Positions 1-8,821 of a stretch of DNA of 64,000 bases are shown here, in pieces. The notes under the pieces were generated by a model. That model did no database searches. It was given only the letters and a program-made list of their open reading frames with translations, and had not been told where the DNA came from. The first letter of the stretch is position 1; each line of letters begins with the position of its first letter. The stretch spans positions 20,639 through 84,638 of the forward strand of contig DPDG01000062.1 in NCBI GenBank assembly GCA_003526375.1. The letters are read 5' to 3'. The translations under genes and the position numbers were made by a program. This DNA is from Lentisphaeria bacterium. GTDB lineage: Bacteria; Verrucomicrobiota; Lentisphaeria; Victivallales; UBA1829.

Positions 1-24
1 ACCACTGACCACTAATCACTGACC
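1..24. repeat. heptanucleotide tandem repeat ACCACTR
   Basis: Three 7-base units in register (ACCACTG, ACCACTA, ATCACTG) followed by ACC, just past the stop codon of the FAD oxidoreductase gene. The array touches the window edge and may continue outside. It has the same period as the AAGTTAT array at 37157. Confidence 0.6.
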
Positions 25-2673
25 TTAACGGGCAAAAATGGCATAAACGCCTTGAAGCCCGTCTGCGTAATCCTTGAGAATGGAGGCGGCAAACGGATTG
101 GACGGGTCACAAGCAGCCAATGCTTTTGCCAGATAAAGCTCTTTCAACTGGGAATTGCGCACCGTCGTGTCATCCACCTCTGCACGGTTCGCCCTGACCG
201 TATCGGCAAGATTTTTCTGCGCCCATCCTGCCATTCCCGGAGTCCCGAGCAGAGTCTCAAGCATTCCGGCGCATTCTTTATGCGGATGACGCATCAGGGC
301 ACGGCAGACCGCCCGGAAATGGGAAAACGCATGATCCGGCTTCAAGTCACGGAGCTTCTTCTCATAAACCGGACTGTCCGCTACCGCGGAAAGTGCAAAC
401 AGAAGCGTATCCAAAGGACTCATCGAGGCACCGAACTGCCCCATACCCTTATAGTTCCATCCTTCATCCCACGGAGTCTTTTCGATCTCGCGTTCCAGCC
501 GGGACACTCCATCCGTCTCTCCGAGAAACGCCAGCAGGGCTGCATCTTCCAGAGCCTGTTTCTCCGCATAACGTTTTTTCAGAACGGGAATCCATTGTTC
601 CGGGTTCAGAAAAACCGCCGCCAGTTCATGGTGCGGGTCGGAAACATCGGGTCCCGGAAGACAATCGGTCTCCGTAAGAACTCCCGGCGGCAGAATCTCT
701 TTTTCCGCCAGTTTCTTCTGAAGCTCGCGCATCGGGATTCCACGCAGCGGGACATTTCCCTGAACCGCCATCGCTGCGGCAAGCCCGGCGGCATATCCCT
801 GGTTCTGGACATCCGGCTGCATCCGCACCAGCGGCATACAGTCACGATGAGCACTGATTCCGAGTCCGGTCACAAGAATCCCCTCCAACCCTTTCGGCAG
901 AAGCGCACGGAACGGGACTTTGGCAAAATGCGGGTCGTGCGCCGTCGGTTTCAGCATGAACATCGGATGCACGATAAAGCCGTGAGTATCGAAATTGCTC
1001 CGGGCGATCGTCACAGTGTCGGAATAACAGCGGTTCCCATAAAAATCCTGCGGCTGGAGAGTCAGGTCTCCGACGATCCGGCGGCGTTCGCGCGTATCCG
1101 CGATCTGGACAAGGTCAAAATCGGATTCAAATTTGGAACGCCCCATGACAAAAGCGCGGGTCAGGTCCAGCACATCATGCTCGCAGATGAACTGATAATC
1201 CGTATTGGTCGTATGCCCGCCGGGTCTCACAGGCGGAAGCCCTGCGCCTTGAATCGACGCCTCCTCCGGCGCCATGTGCCTCGTTTCGGCTCCGGCAGCC
1301 GCCGCCACATCCGCATTGCCGGTCGAATCGATCACGGCTCCGGCTTTTACGAGTCCGACACCACTGGGACCTGCGCAAACCACTCCGCAGACAACATTGT
1401 CTTTCATTGCGGCGGCAACGGCGAGGGTACCGAACTGAATTTCCGCGCCGGCATCGTCGGCTTCACGCAACAGCCACTCTTTCTTCCATTCGATCTCCGC
1501 CTTGCCGGAATCCGCAGCAAAACGCGGATTCCCGCCCATTGCCGCGATCCCGCAGTCAAGTTCATGAGTGAAGCCGACGGGATTGCCGTACCAGTAAGTG
1601 CAGATTCTCCCCGCGGTGCAGATGCCGCCGAGCTCCCACAAGGATTCAAGGCAGAGTGTCTTTGCTCCGGAACGGGCGGCGGCAATCACGGCGGAAGCTC
1701 CGCCTGTCCCGCCGCCGACAACAACGACCTCCGTATGCTGCGTCACAGGAATCCGGTTCAGGTCATAAGAAACCGTCCGGCAATCACTGAAACGGAAATA
1801 CGAATCTTTGCGTACAATGTCGCATTCCCGACATTCCTCCTTCCCGGAGAAACAGCAGGGTTCGCCGGAAACGGACTCTTTCAGCAGACGGTTGATTTCC
1901 TCTCCGCAGTTCCTCCCGGCAATCACAACTGGAACGGATGGTGCCGGGCAATAATCGTCCGCAACGCCGTCATTCAAATCGACACGGCAGAGATCGGAAG
2001 CGGCAACCAGTTCCGGTGTCCATGTCAGACGCCGCATCCCGACTTCCGCCCGCGCAAAATCCGAAGCGCTGTTTCCGGCGAAAAAGAACTCTTTGGAAAC
2101 TTTGAACACATCATACTTCCGGTCCTCGACCTCGAACTGTGCAGGCAGTTTTTCGATTGTCGCTTCGGAATCATGCCCCGCCTTCCCCATGACAAAACGC
2201 TCCACACGGAATTTCCCCGGCACAAATGTTTTGCAGGGAACTCCGCAGGCGCGGGCGGCAAGGGAGCGTTCCGTCGCATCAAGAATCACTTTGGCGGCAA
2301 TGATCTGGAATCCGCTCCGGTTCGCGACAAGAAGCCCGGCGACATTGCCATTGGAATCGTAAACGGGTTCCACCGGATGAGTCTGATAGAAAAAACCGAT
2401 CCCGCTCTCCATGAATCTCCGCTCCAATGCCGATTTGATCCGCATCGGCGCCATACACTCTGCATCGCCGAAAAAATAACGGAATGCTTCGGACTTCGGG
2501 CTCTGAAAATCGAAATGAGCACAGAGGTCATCCCCAAGATAAGTATACGGCGTCACGCAGAAAACGGAACGGTTTTCCGCTTTCGCTTCCAAGGCGTTCT
2601 TTACCCCTTCCAGGCTTCCACCGACCAGCAGGACATCAACACTTTTTACGACCGGAACATCTATTTTCATCAT
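25..2673 (-). CDS. FAD-dependent oxidoreductase with a duplicated FAD-binding fold
   Basis: An 882-aa protein of the 'FAD_oxidored' type, common in PVC bacteria next to glycan-catabolic genes; the substrate is unknown. A canonical dinucleotide-binding segment lies near residue 315 (VVVVGGGTGGASAVIAAA, followed by the ELGG FAD loop). The first 300 residues look like a second, degenerate Rossmann unit starting VDVLLVGGSLEGV, where the usual GxGxxG is not intact. No signal peptide is evident, so it is probably cytoplasmic. Two adjacent ATG codons follow an AGGAGCC ribosome-binding site. A TATAAT-like -10 on the minus strand (2705-2710) lies in the gap shared with the divergent AraC regulator, which may control it. 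The family is fairly sure; the substrate cannot be told. Confidence 0.8.
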   Translation of the reverse strand: MMKIDVPVVKSVDVLLVGGSLEGVKNALEAKAENRSVFCVTPYTYLGDDLCAHFDFQSPKSEAFRYFFGDAECMAPMRIKSALERRFMESGIGFFYQTHPVEPVYDSNGNVAGLLVANRSGFQIIAAKVILDATERSLAARACGVPCKTFVPGKFRVERFVMGKAGHDSEATIEKLPAQFEVEDRKYDVFKVSKEFFFAGNSASDFARAEVGMRRLTWTPELVAASDLCRVDLNDGVADDYCPAPSVPVVIAGRNCGEEINRLLKESVSGEPCCFSGKEECRECDIVRKDSYFRFSDCRTVSYDLNRIPVTQHTEVVVVGGGTGGASAVIAAARSGAKTLCLESLWELGGICTAGRICTYWYGNPVGFTHELDCGIAAMGGNPRFAADSGKAEIEWKKEWLLREADDAGAEIQFGTLAVAAAMKDNVVCGVVCAGPSGVGLVKAGAVIDSTGNADVAAAAGAETRHMAPEEASIQGAGLPPVRPGGHTTNTDYQFICEHDVLDLTRAFVMGRSKFESDFDLVQIADTRERRRIVGDLTLQPQDFYGNRCYSDTVTIARSNFDTHGFIVHPMFMLKPTAHDPHFAKVPFRALLPKGLEGILVTGLGISAHRDCMPLVRMQPDVQNQGYAAGLAAAMAVQGNVPLRGIPMRELQKKLAEKEILPPGVLTETDCLPGPDVSDPHHELAAVFLNPEQWIPVLKKRYAEKQALEDAALLAFLGETDGVSRLEREIEKTPWDEGWNYKGMGQFGASMSPLDTLLFALSAVADSPVYEKKLRDLKPDHAFSHFRAVCRALMRHPHKECAGMLETLLGTPGMAGWAQKNLADTVRANRAEVDDTTVRNSQLKELYLAKALAACDPSNPFAASILKDYADGLQGVYAIFAR

Positions 2674-2805
2674 CAGGCTCCTGATTTAATTTTTCCTGTC
2701 ATTCATTATACGCCATAAAAGAAGAAAAAAACATGAAAAATACAGACAAGAACATGGATTTTTCCGCCATATATGCTATCATTTCAGAAAAAAAAGGAAT
2801 TTTTC

Positions 2806-3642
2806 ATGAATCATTTCTCCTTTCGGCTGGATTCGGAAAAACGTCTTGCGCAACTGGTGCCGCCGCTGCTGTCGATCGGATACAGCACTCAGGACCCGCC
2901 GGCATTCCGGGCATTGAAGCGCGATACCGTCAATATCGGAGTCATTCTGTCCGCAAACTTCAGGCTGGCGTCCTATGAGATGGACGGTCGGCGTTACTCC
3001 GCGCCGATCCCCGCAGTGGCGTGCATCACACCGGGACCGCTTTTCCGTCAGTGCAATCCGGGGCCGTGTGAAAAACTGTTTTTCAGTTACAGCCGGACGG
3101 CACTCCGTCATTTCGCATTTTTTCAGTCAAGGCCGGAACATTTCATTACGCATCTGGAACCGTCGGCGCGCGTCAAAGAGATTCTGGATGCGATCTTCCG
3201 CCTCTGCCGGGAAATCCGCCTTCCGGGAAATGCGGACCGCCTGGATTTCCGGTGTGCGGAACTGCTTCATGAAACGATTCTGAACGCCTCGCTCCCGCAG
3301 AGTGAAGCGGATTCTCCGCAGAAACAGGCGATCTGCCGCATCGCGTCCCATCTTGATCTCCATTTCACGGAAAAGATTGATTTTAATGAACTTGCCCGCC
3401 GTCACGGGATGTCTCCCCGCACCTTCCTGCGCGTCTGGCAGAAACAGTTCCACATCTCTCCCGGAGCCTATCTTCTGCGGAAACAACTGGAGGAAGCGCG
3501 GCGTCTCCTCGTGGAAACGGAACTGAAAGTCTACGAGATTGCGGAATTGACCGGCTTTTCCGATCCCTTTTACTTTTCCCGTTTTTTCAAAGCCAGAACA
3601 GGTCTCTCCCCCAAAGAATACCGGCTCAGGAAATGGAAATAA
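2806..3642 (+). CDS. AraC-family transcriptional regulator
   Basis: A 278-aa DNA-binding regulator. The C-terminal third carries the two helix-turn-helix motifs of AraC/XylS proteins: IDFNELARRHGMSPRTFLRV and, about 50 residues on, VYEIAELTGFSDPFYFSRFF, ending in GLSPKEYR. The N-terminal 160 residues are the likely cupin-like ligand-sensing part. The frame is open further upstream, but ATG 2806 follows AAAAAGGA with 7-base spacing and is the best start. It is divergent from the FAD oxidoreductase across about 130 bases, the usual layout for a local activator of that gene. The ligand is unknown. Confidence 0.85.
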   Translation: MNHFSFRLDSEKRLAQLVPPLLSIGYSTQDPPAFRALKRDTVNIGVILSANFRLASYEMDGRRYSAPIPAVACITPGPLFRQCNPGPCEKLFFSYSRTALRHFAFFQSRPEHFITHLEPSARVKEILDAIFRLCREIRLPGNADRLDFRCAELLHETILNASLPQSEADSPQKQAICRIASHLDLHFTEKIDFNELARRHGMSPRTFLRVWQKQFHISPGAYLLRKQLEEARRLLVETELKVYEIAELTGFSDPFYFSRFFKARTGLSPKEYRLRKWK

Positions 3643-3862
3643 AAGAACGCATTCTCCATATTCAGTTACGGTATCATCGTCATCTTCAAGTCCGGCAATC
3701 TTATAAAATGGCATGATTCCCTGTTTACCGAATGCAGGCGAAGCCTGTCATCTGCCTCATTCTGGCACATGTGCAGCCTGTTACCACACAAAATGAACCG
3801 TTTTCGTATTATAAACAGATTAAAATATATTGAAATCATGTCCTTTTTTTGAGAAATTCCCC

Positions 3863-3890
3863 TTGACAAAATCCTGAAAACAGATATAAT
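3863..3890 (+). promoter_or_regulatory. sigma-70 promoter of the first glycan operon
   Basis: TTGACA at 3863-3868 and TATAAT at 3885-3890 are both consensus, with a 16-base spacer, 27 bases upstream of the regulator start. This is among the strongest promoter matches in the window. The rest of the gap from 3643 to 3862 shows nothing recognisable. Confidence 0.8.
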
Positions 3891-3916
3891 TAAACAGAAC
3901 AGCAAAAAGGTCATCC

Positions 3917-5119
3917 ATGAAACAAGATGTTCAAACAATCAGAACAGGGATCAGGACAGCAGGAGCCTGCGGCAGTCTGCTGGAGGATCTCCGGCAAGAT
4001 ATCCTCAGCAACCGCCTGTCGGTCGGAAAGCCGATTCTTCCTGAAACGGAGCTGGCGGCCCATTACAAGATCAGCAGGAACACTGTTCGCCGCGCCCTGG
4101 ATCATTTGGTGAAGGAAGGACTTCTGCGCAAGATCAAAGGTGTCGGCTCTTTCGTCGTCCCTCCCGAAGAACGGAGTGCGCATCCGGACAGGAAGCTTGC
4201 GCAGAGGCAGATTCTTTTTCTCTCCTTTGCCACGGCGTCCTCCGAAGACGTTTTCCGGAGCGACAATAGTTTTCTGCCGAAATTCAACGGCATCAACAGG
4301 GTTCTTCTGCCGCACGGATACAATCTGCTCTTCGCCTATGTAGGGTTGGACTGGACTCCGCCTCCCTGCCTCATCAACAACGACATCGGCGGAATCATCT
4401 TCTACGGTCCGCTTGTTCCTGAATTCTGGAAGCGGTATATCGCTCCCCGTCCGCATGTCGGAATCCAGTTCATTGATCCGTTGCTTCCCGGAAACTGGGT
4501 CAAACCGGATTATGAAAGTCTGGGGGTGCTTGCGGTCGAACATCTGCACTCCCTCGGACACCGCAGGATTGCATTCGTCACCAATGAGATGGAGATGCAG
4601 TATTCGGAGGACCGGATGACAGGTTATCTCCAGGGGCTGAAGCGTTTCGGCCTGCCGGTGCGGGAGGAATATCTGATCGCATGGCAGCGGGAAAAGGTCA
4701 ATGGAATTCTGCAAGGGGAGGATATTTCTTCAACGCAGGATTACATACCTTACCTTGAAAGAGCCTTTCAGGGTAAGGCGGAACCGCCGAGCGCATTCAT
4801 CTGCATGGACGACTGGCGCGCCGTCTGTACCATAAGGGCGCTGGAAAAACTGGGATTGCGCGTTCCATCGGACGTCAGCGTGATCGGGACATTCAATGAT
4901 TATCAGTCGCCGTATGCCGATCTGGATTGCCATATTACAAGTTTTTCCTGCCGGATGTCCGATGTCTGCTCCGAAGCGGCGCAGTGCCTTCTGGAACAGA
5001 TTGCCGGTTCCTCCCGAAACTGTTTCCGGACAATTTCGGTGAGACCGGAGTTTTTTCCGGGAAAAACAACTGCGCCGCCGAATCGGATATGGAACAAAAC
5101 GGAAACATCAAAACAATGA
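3917..5119 (+). CDS. GntR-type winged helix fused to LacI-type sugar-binding domain, transcriptional regulator
   Basis: A 400-aa hybrid regulator of the AraR kind. Residues about 20-85 form a GntR winged helix (LEDLRQDILSNRL, PETELAAHYKISRNTVRRAL, then a wing KIKGVGSFV). Residues about 95-385 match the periplasmic-binding-protein fold of LacI effector domains, including HLHSLGHRRIAFVTNE and the typical late segment VPSDVSVIGTFND. It probably senses a sugar released by the enzymes encoded downstream. Start ATG 3917 follows AAAAAGG by six bases. It is the first gene of a four-gene operon with gaps of 12, 15 and -4 bases. The ligand is unknown. Confidence 0.87.
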   Translation: MKQDVQTIRTGIRTAGACGSLLEDLRQDILSNRLSVGKPILPETELAAHYKISRNTVRRALDHLVKEGLLRKIKGVGSFVVPPEERSAHPDRKLAQRQILFLSFATASSEDVFRSDNSFLPKFNGINRVLLPHGYNLLFAYVGLDWTPPPCLINNDIGGIIFYGPLVPEFWKRYIAPRPHVGIQFIDPLLPGNWVKPDYESLGVLAVEHLHSLGHRRIAFVTNEMEMQYSEDRMTGYLQGLKRFGLPVREEYLIAWQREKVNGILQGEDISSTQDYIPYLERAFQGKAEPPSAFICMDDWRAVCTIRALEKLGLRVPSDVSVIGTFNDYQSPYADLDCHITSFSCRMSDVCSEAAQCLLEQIAGSSRNCFRTISVRPEFFPGKTTAPPNRIWNKTETSKQ

Positions 5120-5131
5120 CAGGAGGGAAAA

Positions 5132-5818
5132 ATGCCGGAAAACAAAACAGGGGGGAAAAAAACATTGTTCACACTGATAGAGCTTCTCATCGTCATCTCA
5201 ATCATCGCCGTCCTGGCGGCAATGATCTTGCCGGCACTGAATCTGGTCAGGGAAAAATCAAGATCAATTTCGTGTCTGAGCAGCTTGAAACAACTCGGAA
5301 CATCATCTTTCATCTATTCAGAAGACTTCAAGGGCTGGATGCCGCGTGCTTATGAATCTTCATCCAATCTTTTTTACGCCCAGCGCCTGATTCAGGAAAA
5401 GTACCTGCCGAACACGAAAGTAATGGTTTGCCCCAGTTTCATGCCATACAGGTTCAATGGCAATTACGGCATGACTTACGGCGCCCGCTCCCGTTATGAC
5501 ACCAATATCTTCCGCAATCCGGTCATCTTATATGCCGGAGGAATAGAATATGCACAGGTAAGTCCTGCCCTTTATCCGATTTATCTTGATTCCGTCCGCC
5601 AGACGGGTTCTTCTTTAGCTCAGCATTATCATCTGACCGGAGGAACCAGTTACGTTTCAACAGACGGCGGGGTTGCAAATGCAGCTCATGCAGCCAAACG
5701 CGTCAACATGACTTTCGCAGACGGACATGCGGCTGCACTTGATGAAGGCGGAATGAAGGCAAGCAAAGTCCGTTATTATTTCAATCGCAAAAATATGAAA
5801 ATGGTCACAACCTATTAA
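5132..5818 (+). CDS. pseudopilin-like protein, FTLIELL N-terminus
   Basis: A 228-aa protein with a short basic leader (MPENKTGGKKTL), the prepilin motif FTLIELLIVISII with Glu at +5, and a single N-terminal hydrophobic helix to about residue 38. The rest is a predicted outer domain with CPSF and GNYGMTYGARS segments and a near-terminal FADGH, which is close to the H-X9-DG motif of this family. The residue before the Phe is Leu, not the Gly normally needed by type IV prepilin peptidase, so processing may be atypical or absent. RBS AGGAGGGAAAA precedes ATG 5132. Its place between a sugar regulator and an exoenzyme suggests a role in secretion or display of that enzyme, which is inference. Confidence 0.85.
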   Translation: MPENKTGGKKTLFTLIELLIVISIIAVLAAMILPALNLVREKSRSISCLSSLKQLGTSSFIYSEDFKGWMPRAYESSSNLFYAQRLIQEKYLPNTKVMVCPSFMPYRFNGNYGMTYGARSRYDTNIFRNPVILYAGGIEYAQVSPALYPIYLDSVRQTGSSLAQHYHLTGGTSYVSTDGGVANAAHAAKRVNMTFADGHAAALDEGGMKASKVRYYFNRKNMKMVTTY

Positions 5819-5833
5819 GGAGCCGTCAAAATC

Positions 5834-8821
5834 ATGAAAAAGTTTCTGTTTTCAGCCGCAATTTCGACTGTATTTGCATTTTCCGCCGCATCCGCAGAAA
5901 TATTTCATTTCAATTTTTCTGAAGCATCAGGCAAACAACAGTATCCGGCTGCCCGGGGCAGCTTCCGCTGTGTCGCAGACAACGGAACGACCTTGAAAGT
6001 TCAGAACGGGGCATTACGCATCGCGCCGGCTGCCAATATTTATATTGAAGGCAATTTCCCTGAACTTAAGCGGGAATTGACGATTTCCCTCTGGTTTCTG
6101 AGACGCGGCAAGGCATGGGACAATCCTCTGCTGATGCGCGGCTATCATAACGGGAAGATAGATTTCCTTCTCCAATGCCGCTGGATCTTTCCGTCTTTCA
6201 GCTACAAGGATCCTGCGAACCCCGGACATTGGGAAGGCTTGTATGTAACAGGTCCGATTCCACGCGACATGAGCTACGGACGCAAAGAATGGCGCCTGAC
6301 TGCTGACCACGCCCGCCCGGATCAATGGAATCTGCTCCAGGTGACGTTCAAAGACGGGGAAACCAAAATCTACCTGAACGGGATTCTGAACTGCCGCAAT
6401 GTCAGCTCGTGCAAAACGTTGACCAGCAGTTCGCCGCGGTTGTACATCGGTTCGGAACGCCTTTCACCGCACAGCAAACTCGGCTACCTGACAGGCGATA
6501 TGCTGATCAATGACATCCATTTATTCGACCGGGCGCTTGAAGCGGGGGAACTGGAAGAGCTCCGACGCCGGGAACAGGCAAAGTACAGCTCCGGAAAAAT
6601 CATGCTGGCAGACTGCAATGCCTATCCTCCGGCCCCCGGCTATGATCCGGAATTTAAACGGAAACTCAAACTCACGGCAGAATATGAGAAAAAGATCCTG
6701 CCGGATCTTTCCGGCGCCGTCCGCAAAGGCGGTGCCGATGCAAAAATCCACATGCATAACGGCGCTCCGGTTCTTGAAATCGGCGGCAGGCTTTACTTTC
6801 CGCTCCAGCTTTCCCCCGCATCGAAACGCGGAATGGAGAAACTGACATGCAATATCCGTGATTTTGCAGCGGCGGGAGTCGATTTGGTCAATCTTGCCGT
6901 GAATCCTGAAAAATGCTGGAAAGGCGCGGGAAAGTATGATTTCTCCGCGATTGACGCATCCATGCAGGCGACTGTCGCCGGAAATCCCGAGGCGCGGGTT
7001 ATGGTATGGGCGCTTCTCCGTCCGCCCTCATGGTTCAATCAGGCGTATCCGGATGAAATAGAAAAGAGTGTCATAGGTTCCAGGATCAGCAATAACATCG
7101 GCGGAGGCCCGCTGGGTTCCGATGTCTGGGAACGCCATGCGTCTGAATATCTTGCGGCGCTGGTCCGACATGTGGAAGCGTCCCCTTACGCAGACAGGGT
7201 GTTCGGGTATCTTCCCGGCGGCGGGGAATCAGGCGAATGGTACTGGCCCGGAGGAGTTTACGGCATGGTTGTCGGTTTTTCAAAAGCAACGGCAAAGAGT
7301 TTCCGCGAATGGCTGAGACAGAAGTACCGGAATGACGTCAGCCTGTTGAGGAAAGCCTGGAACCGGAACGGCATTGACTTCGACAACGCCCGGGTTCCTT
7401 CACCTGAGTTACGGGACAAACTGGATGAACCCGATTTTTTCATCGACAGGAAGCTGCGGCATGATATTTATGATTTCCGCCGTTATATGTGCACAAGAAC
7501 CATTGATGCGATTCGCCGCGCGGCAAAGACGATCAAACAAAACTGCAACGGCAGAAAACTGGTCTTTCTCTATAATGGATACAGCTTTTCAGCAACCCCC
7601 AAAAAACTTTACAACAGCGGACTCCTGATTACGGAACAGGTTCTGAACACGCCGGAGATTGATGTTATCGTCACCCCGATCACCTACAACGAACGCAGAG
7701 GCGGTCAATATGGCGGCTGCGTTAATCCCTGGGCGGCATCTGCAATACTTCATGGAAAAATGCCATGGCAGGAAGACGACCTGCGCACTCACTTCTGTTT
7801 CACCGCAACGGACGGACGCAGTGAAAGCGCAGCGGAAACAGCGGAAATCTTCAAACGCGATACCGGGCTTGCCCTGACAAAAAATCTTGGAAACTGGTGG
7901 CTGCTTTTTGAACCGGACTGGTGCCATGACGAACTGACGATGAACACTGTTGCACGCTCCCGGAAGGCTGTCAATGAGGCTCTGAACCATAACCGGAAGA
8001 CAGTTGCGCAGGTTGCCTTCATTTGGGACGAGGAAAGCCTTCTTGAGCTGAACCGTGTCAAAGGCAGCTTCATCTCCGATCATGCGCAGCAGGCATATCG
8101 CGGCTCCTTCCAGATGGGAGCTCCGGCAGACTTTTATCTGTCCGGCGATCTTAGCCATCCGCAAATGCCCGATTACCGGCTCTACATCTTCCTGAACTGT
8201 TACAGAACCGATAAAACACTGAGAAAAAATATTGAAGCGAAAGTAAAACGGAACAATGCAGTTGCAGTCTGGTGTTATGCACCGGGATACATCACGGAAA
8301 CAGGGCGTAATGTCAATGCGATGAAGACGCTGACCGGAATTGAACTCAGGGAACTTCCCGGAAAACATCAGGCGAAACTGAAAATCACGGACCGGAACCA
8401 TCCAATCACAAGATATGCGTCCAACGCCGGGACGACCTATCTTGCGGCGCCCGCATTTGCCGTCAATGATCCCGGAGCACGGATACTGGGCGAGGTCAAC
8501 GGCATGCCTGCTCTGGCGGTAAAAGAACATTCCGACTGGCGTTCCGTTTATTCCCTGATGCCGTTGAGCAAGGAACTCCTGACCGGGTTATGCGATTATG
8601 CGGGAGTCCATGTTTATGCACGGGATTTCGATATACTCAGCGTCAATGCGGGATATCTTATGCTCCATGCAGTCTCCACCGGACGCACCCGGATCACATT
8701 GCCGGGACATTATGACGTGACAGAAATCTATTCCGGAATGCGGCATGCAGAGAATGCCCGCAGTTTTTCCTGCCGCATGGATGCCGGAACCACTAAAATA
8801 TTCAAACTGGAGAAAAAATGA
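5834..8821 (+). CDS. secreted LamG-domain glycoside hydrolase-like protein
   Basis: A 995-aa exported protein. A signal peptide covers residues 1-21 (FLFSAAISTVFAFSAASA). Residues about 22-245 look like a concanavalin-like LamG jelly roll ending in INDIHLFDRALEAGELEEL. Residues about 300-700 look like a TIM barrel of the beta-galactosidase clan (GH42-like); Glu465 in GGGESGEW and the Glu near 693 in LLFEPDW are candidate catalytic acids. Residues about 720-930 resemble the GH42 trimerisation domain (YRLYIFLNCYRTD, then NNAVAVWCYAPGYI). The activity cannot be assigned by eye and the GH family call is tentative. Translation is coupled to the next gene by an ATGA overlap. Confidence 0.75.
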   Translation: MKKFLFSAAISTVFAFSAASAEIFHFNFSEASGKQQYPAARGSFRCVADNGTTLKVQNGALRIAPAANIYIEGNFPELKRELTISLWFLRRGKAWDNPLLMRGYHNGKIDFLLQCRWIFPSFSYKDPANPGHWEGLYVTGPIPRDMSYGRKEWRLTADHARPDQWNLLQVTFKDGETKIYLNGILNCRNVSSCKTLTSSSPRLYIGSERLSPHSKLGYLTGDMLINDIHLFDRALEAGELEELRRREQAKYSSGKIMLADCNAYPPAPGYDPEFKRKLKLTAEYEKKILPDLSGAVRKGGADAKIHMHNGAPVLEIGGRLYFPLQLSPASKRGMEKLTCNIRDFAAAGVDLVNLAVNPEKCWKGAGKYDFSAIDASMQATVAGNPEARVMVWALLRPPSWFNQAYPDEIEKSVIGSRISNNIGGGPLGSDVWERHASEYLAALVRHVEASPYADRVFGYLPGGGESGEWYWPGGVYGMVVGFSKATAKSFREWLRQKYRNDVSLLRKAWNRNGIDFDNARVPSPELRDKLDEPDFFIDRKLRHDIYDFRRYMCTRTIDAIRRAAKTIKQNCNGRKLVFLYNGYSFSATPKKLYNSGLLITEQVLNTPEIDVIVTPITYNERRGGQYGGCVNPWAASAILHGKMPWQEDDLRTHFCFTATDGRSESAAETAEIFKRDTGLALTKNLGNWWLLFEPDWCHDELTMNTVARSRKAVNEALNHNRKTVAQVAFIWDEESLLELNRVKGSFISDHAQQAYRGSFQMGAPADFYLSGDLSHPQMPDYRLYIFLNCYRTDKTLRKNIEAKVKRNNAVAVWCYAPGYITETGRNVNAMKTLTGIELRELPGKHQAKLKITDRNHPITRYASNAGTTYLAAPAFAVNDPGARILGEVNGMPALAVKEHSDWRSVYSLMPLSKELLTGLCDYAGVHVYARDFDILSVNAGYLMLHAVSTGRTRITLPGHYDVTEIYSGMRHAENARSFSCRMDAGTTKIFKLEKK

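Noticed and set aside
52..2718. An 888-codon open frame on the plus strand opposite the FAD oxidoreductase gene
   Set aside because: It is Arg/His-rich with no domain, and it mirrors a well-supported gene on the other strand; it reflects the codon bias of that gene.
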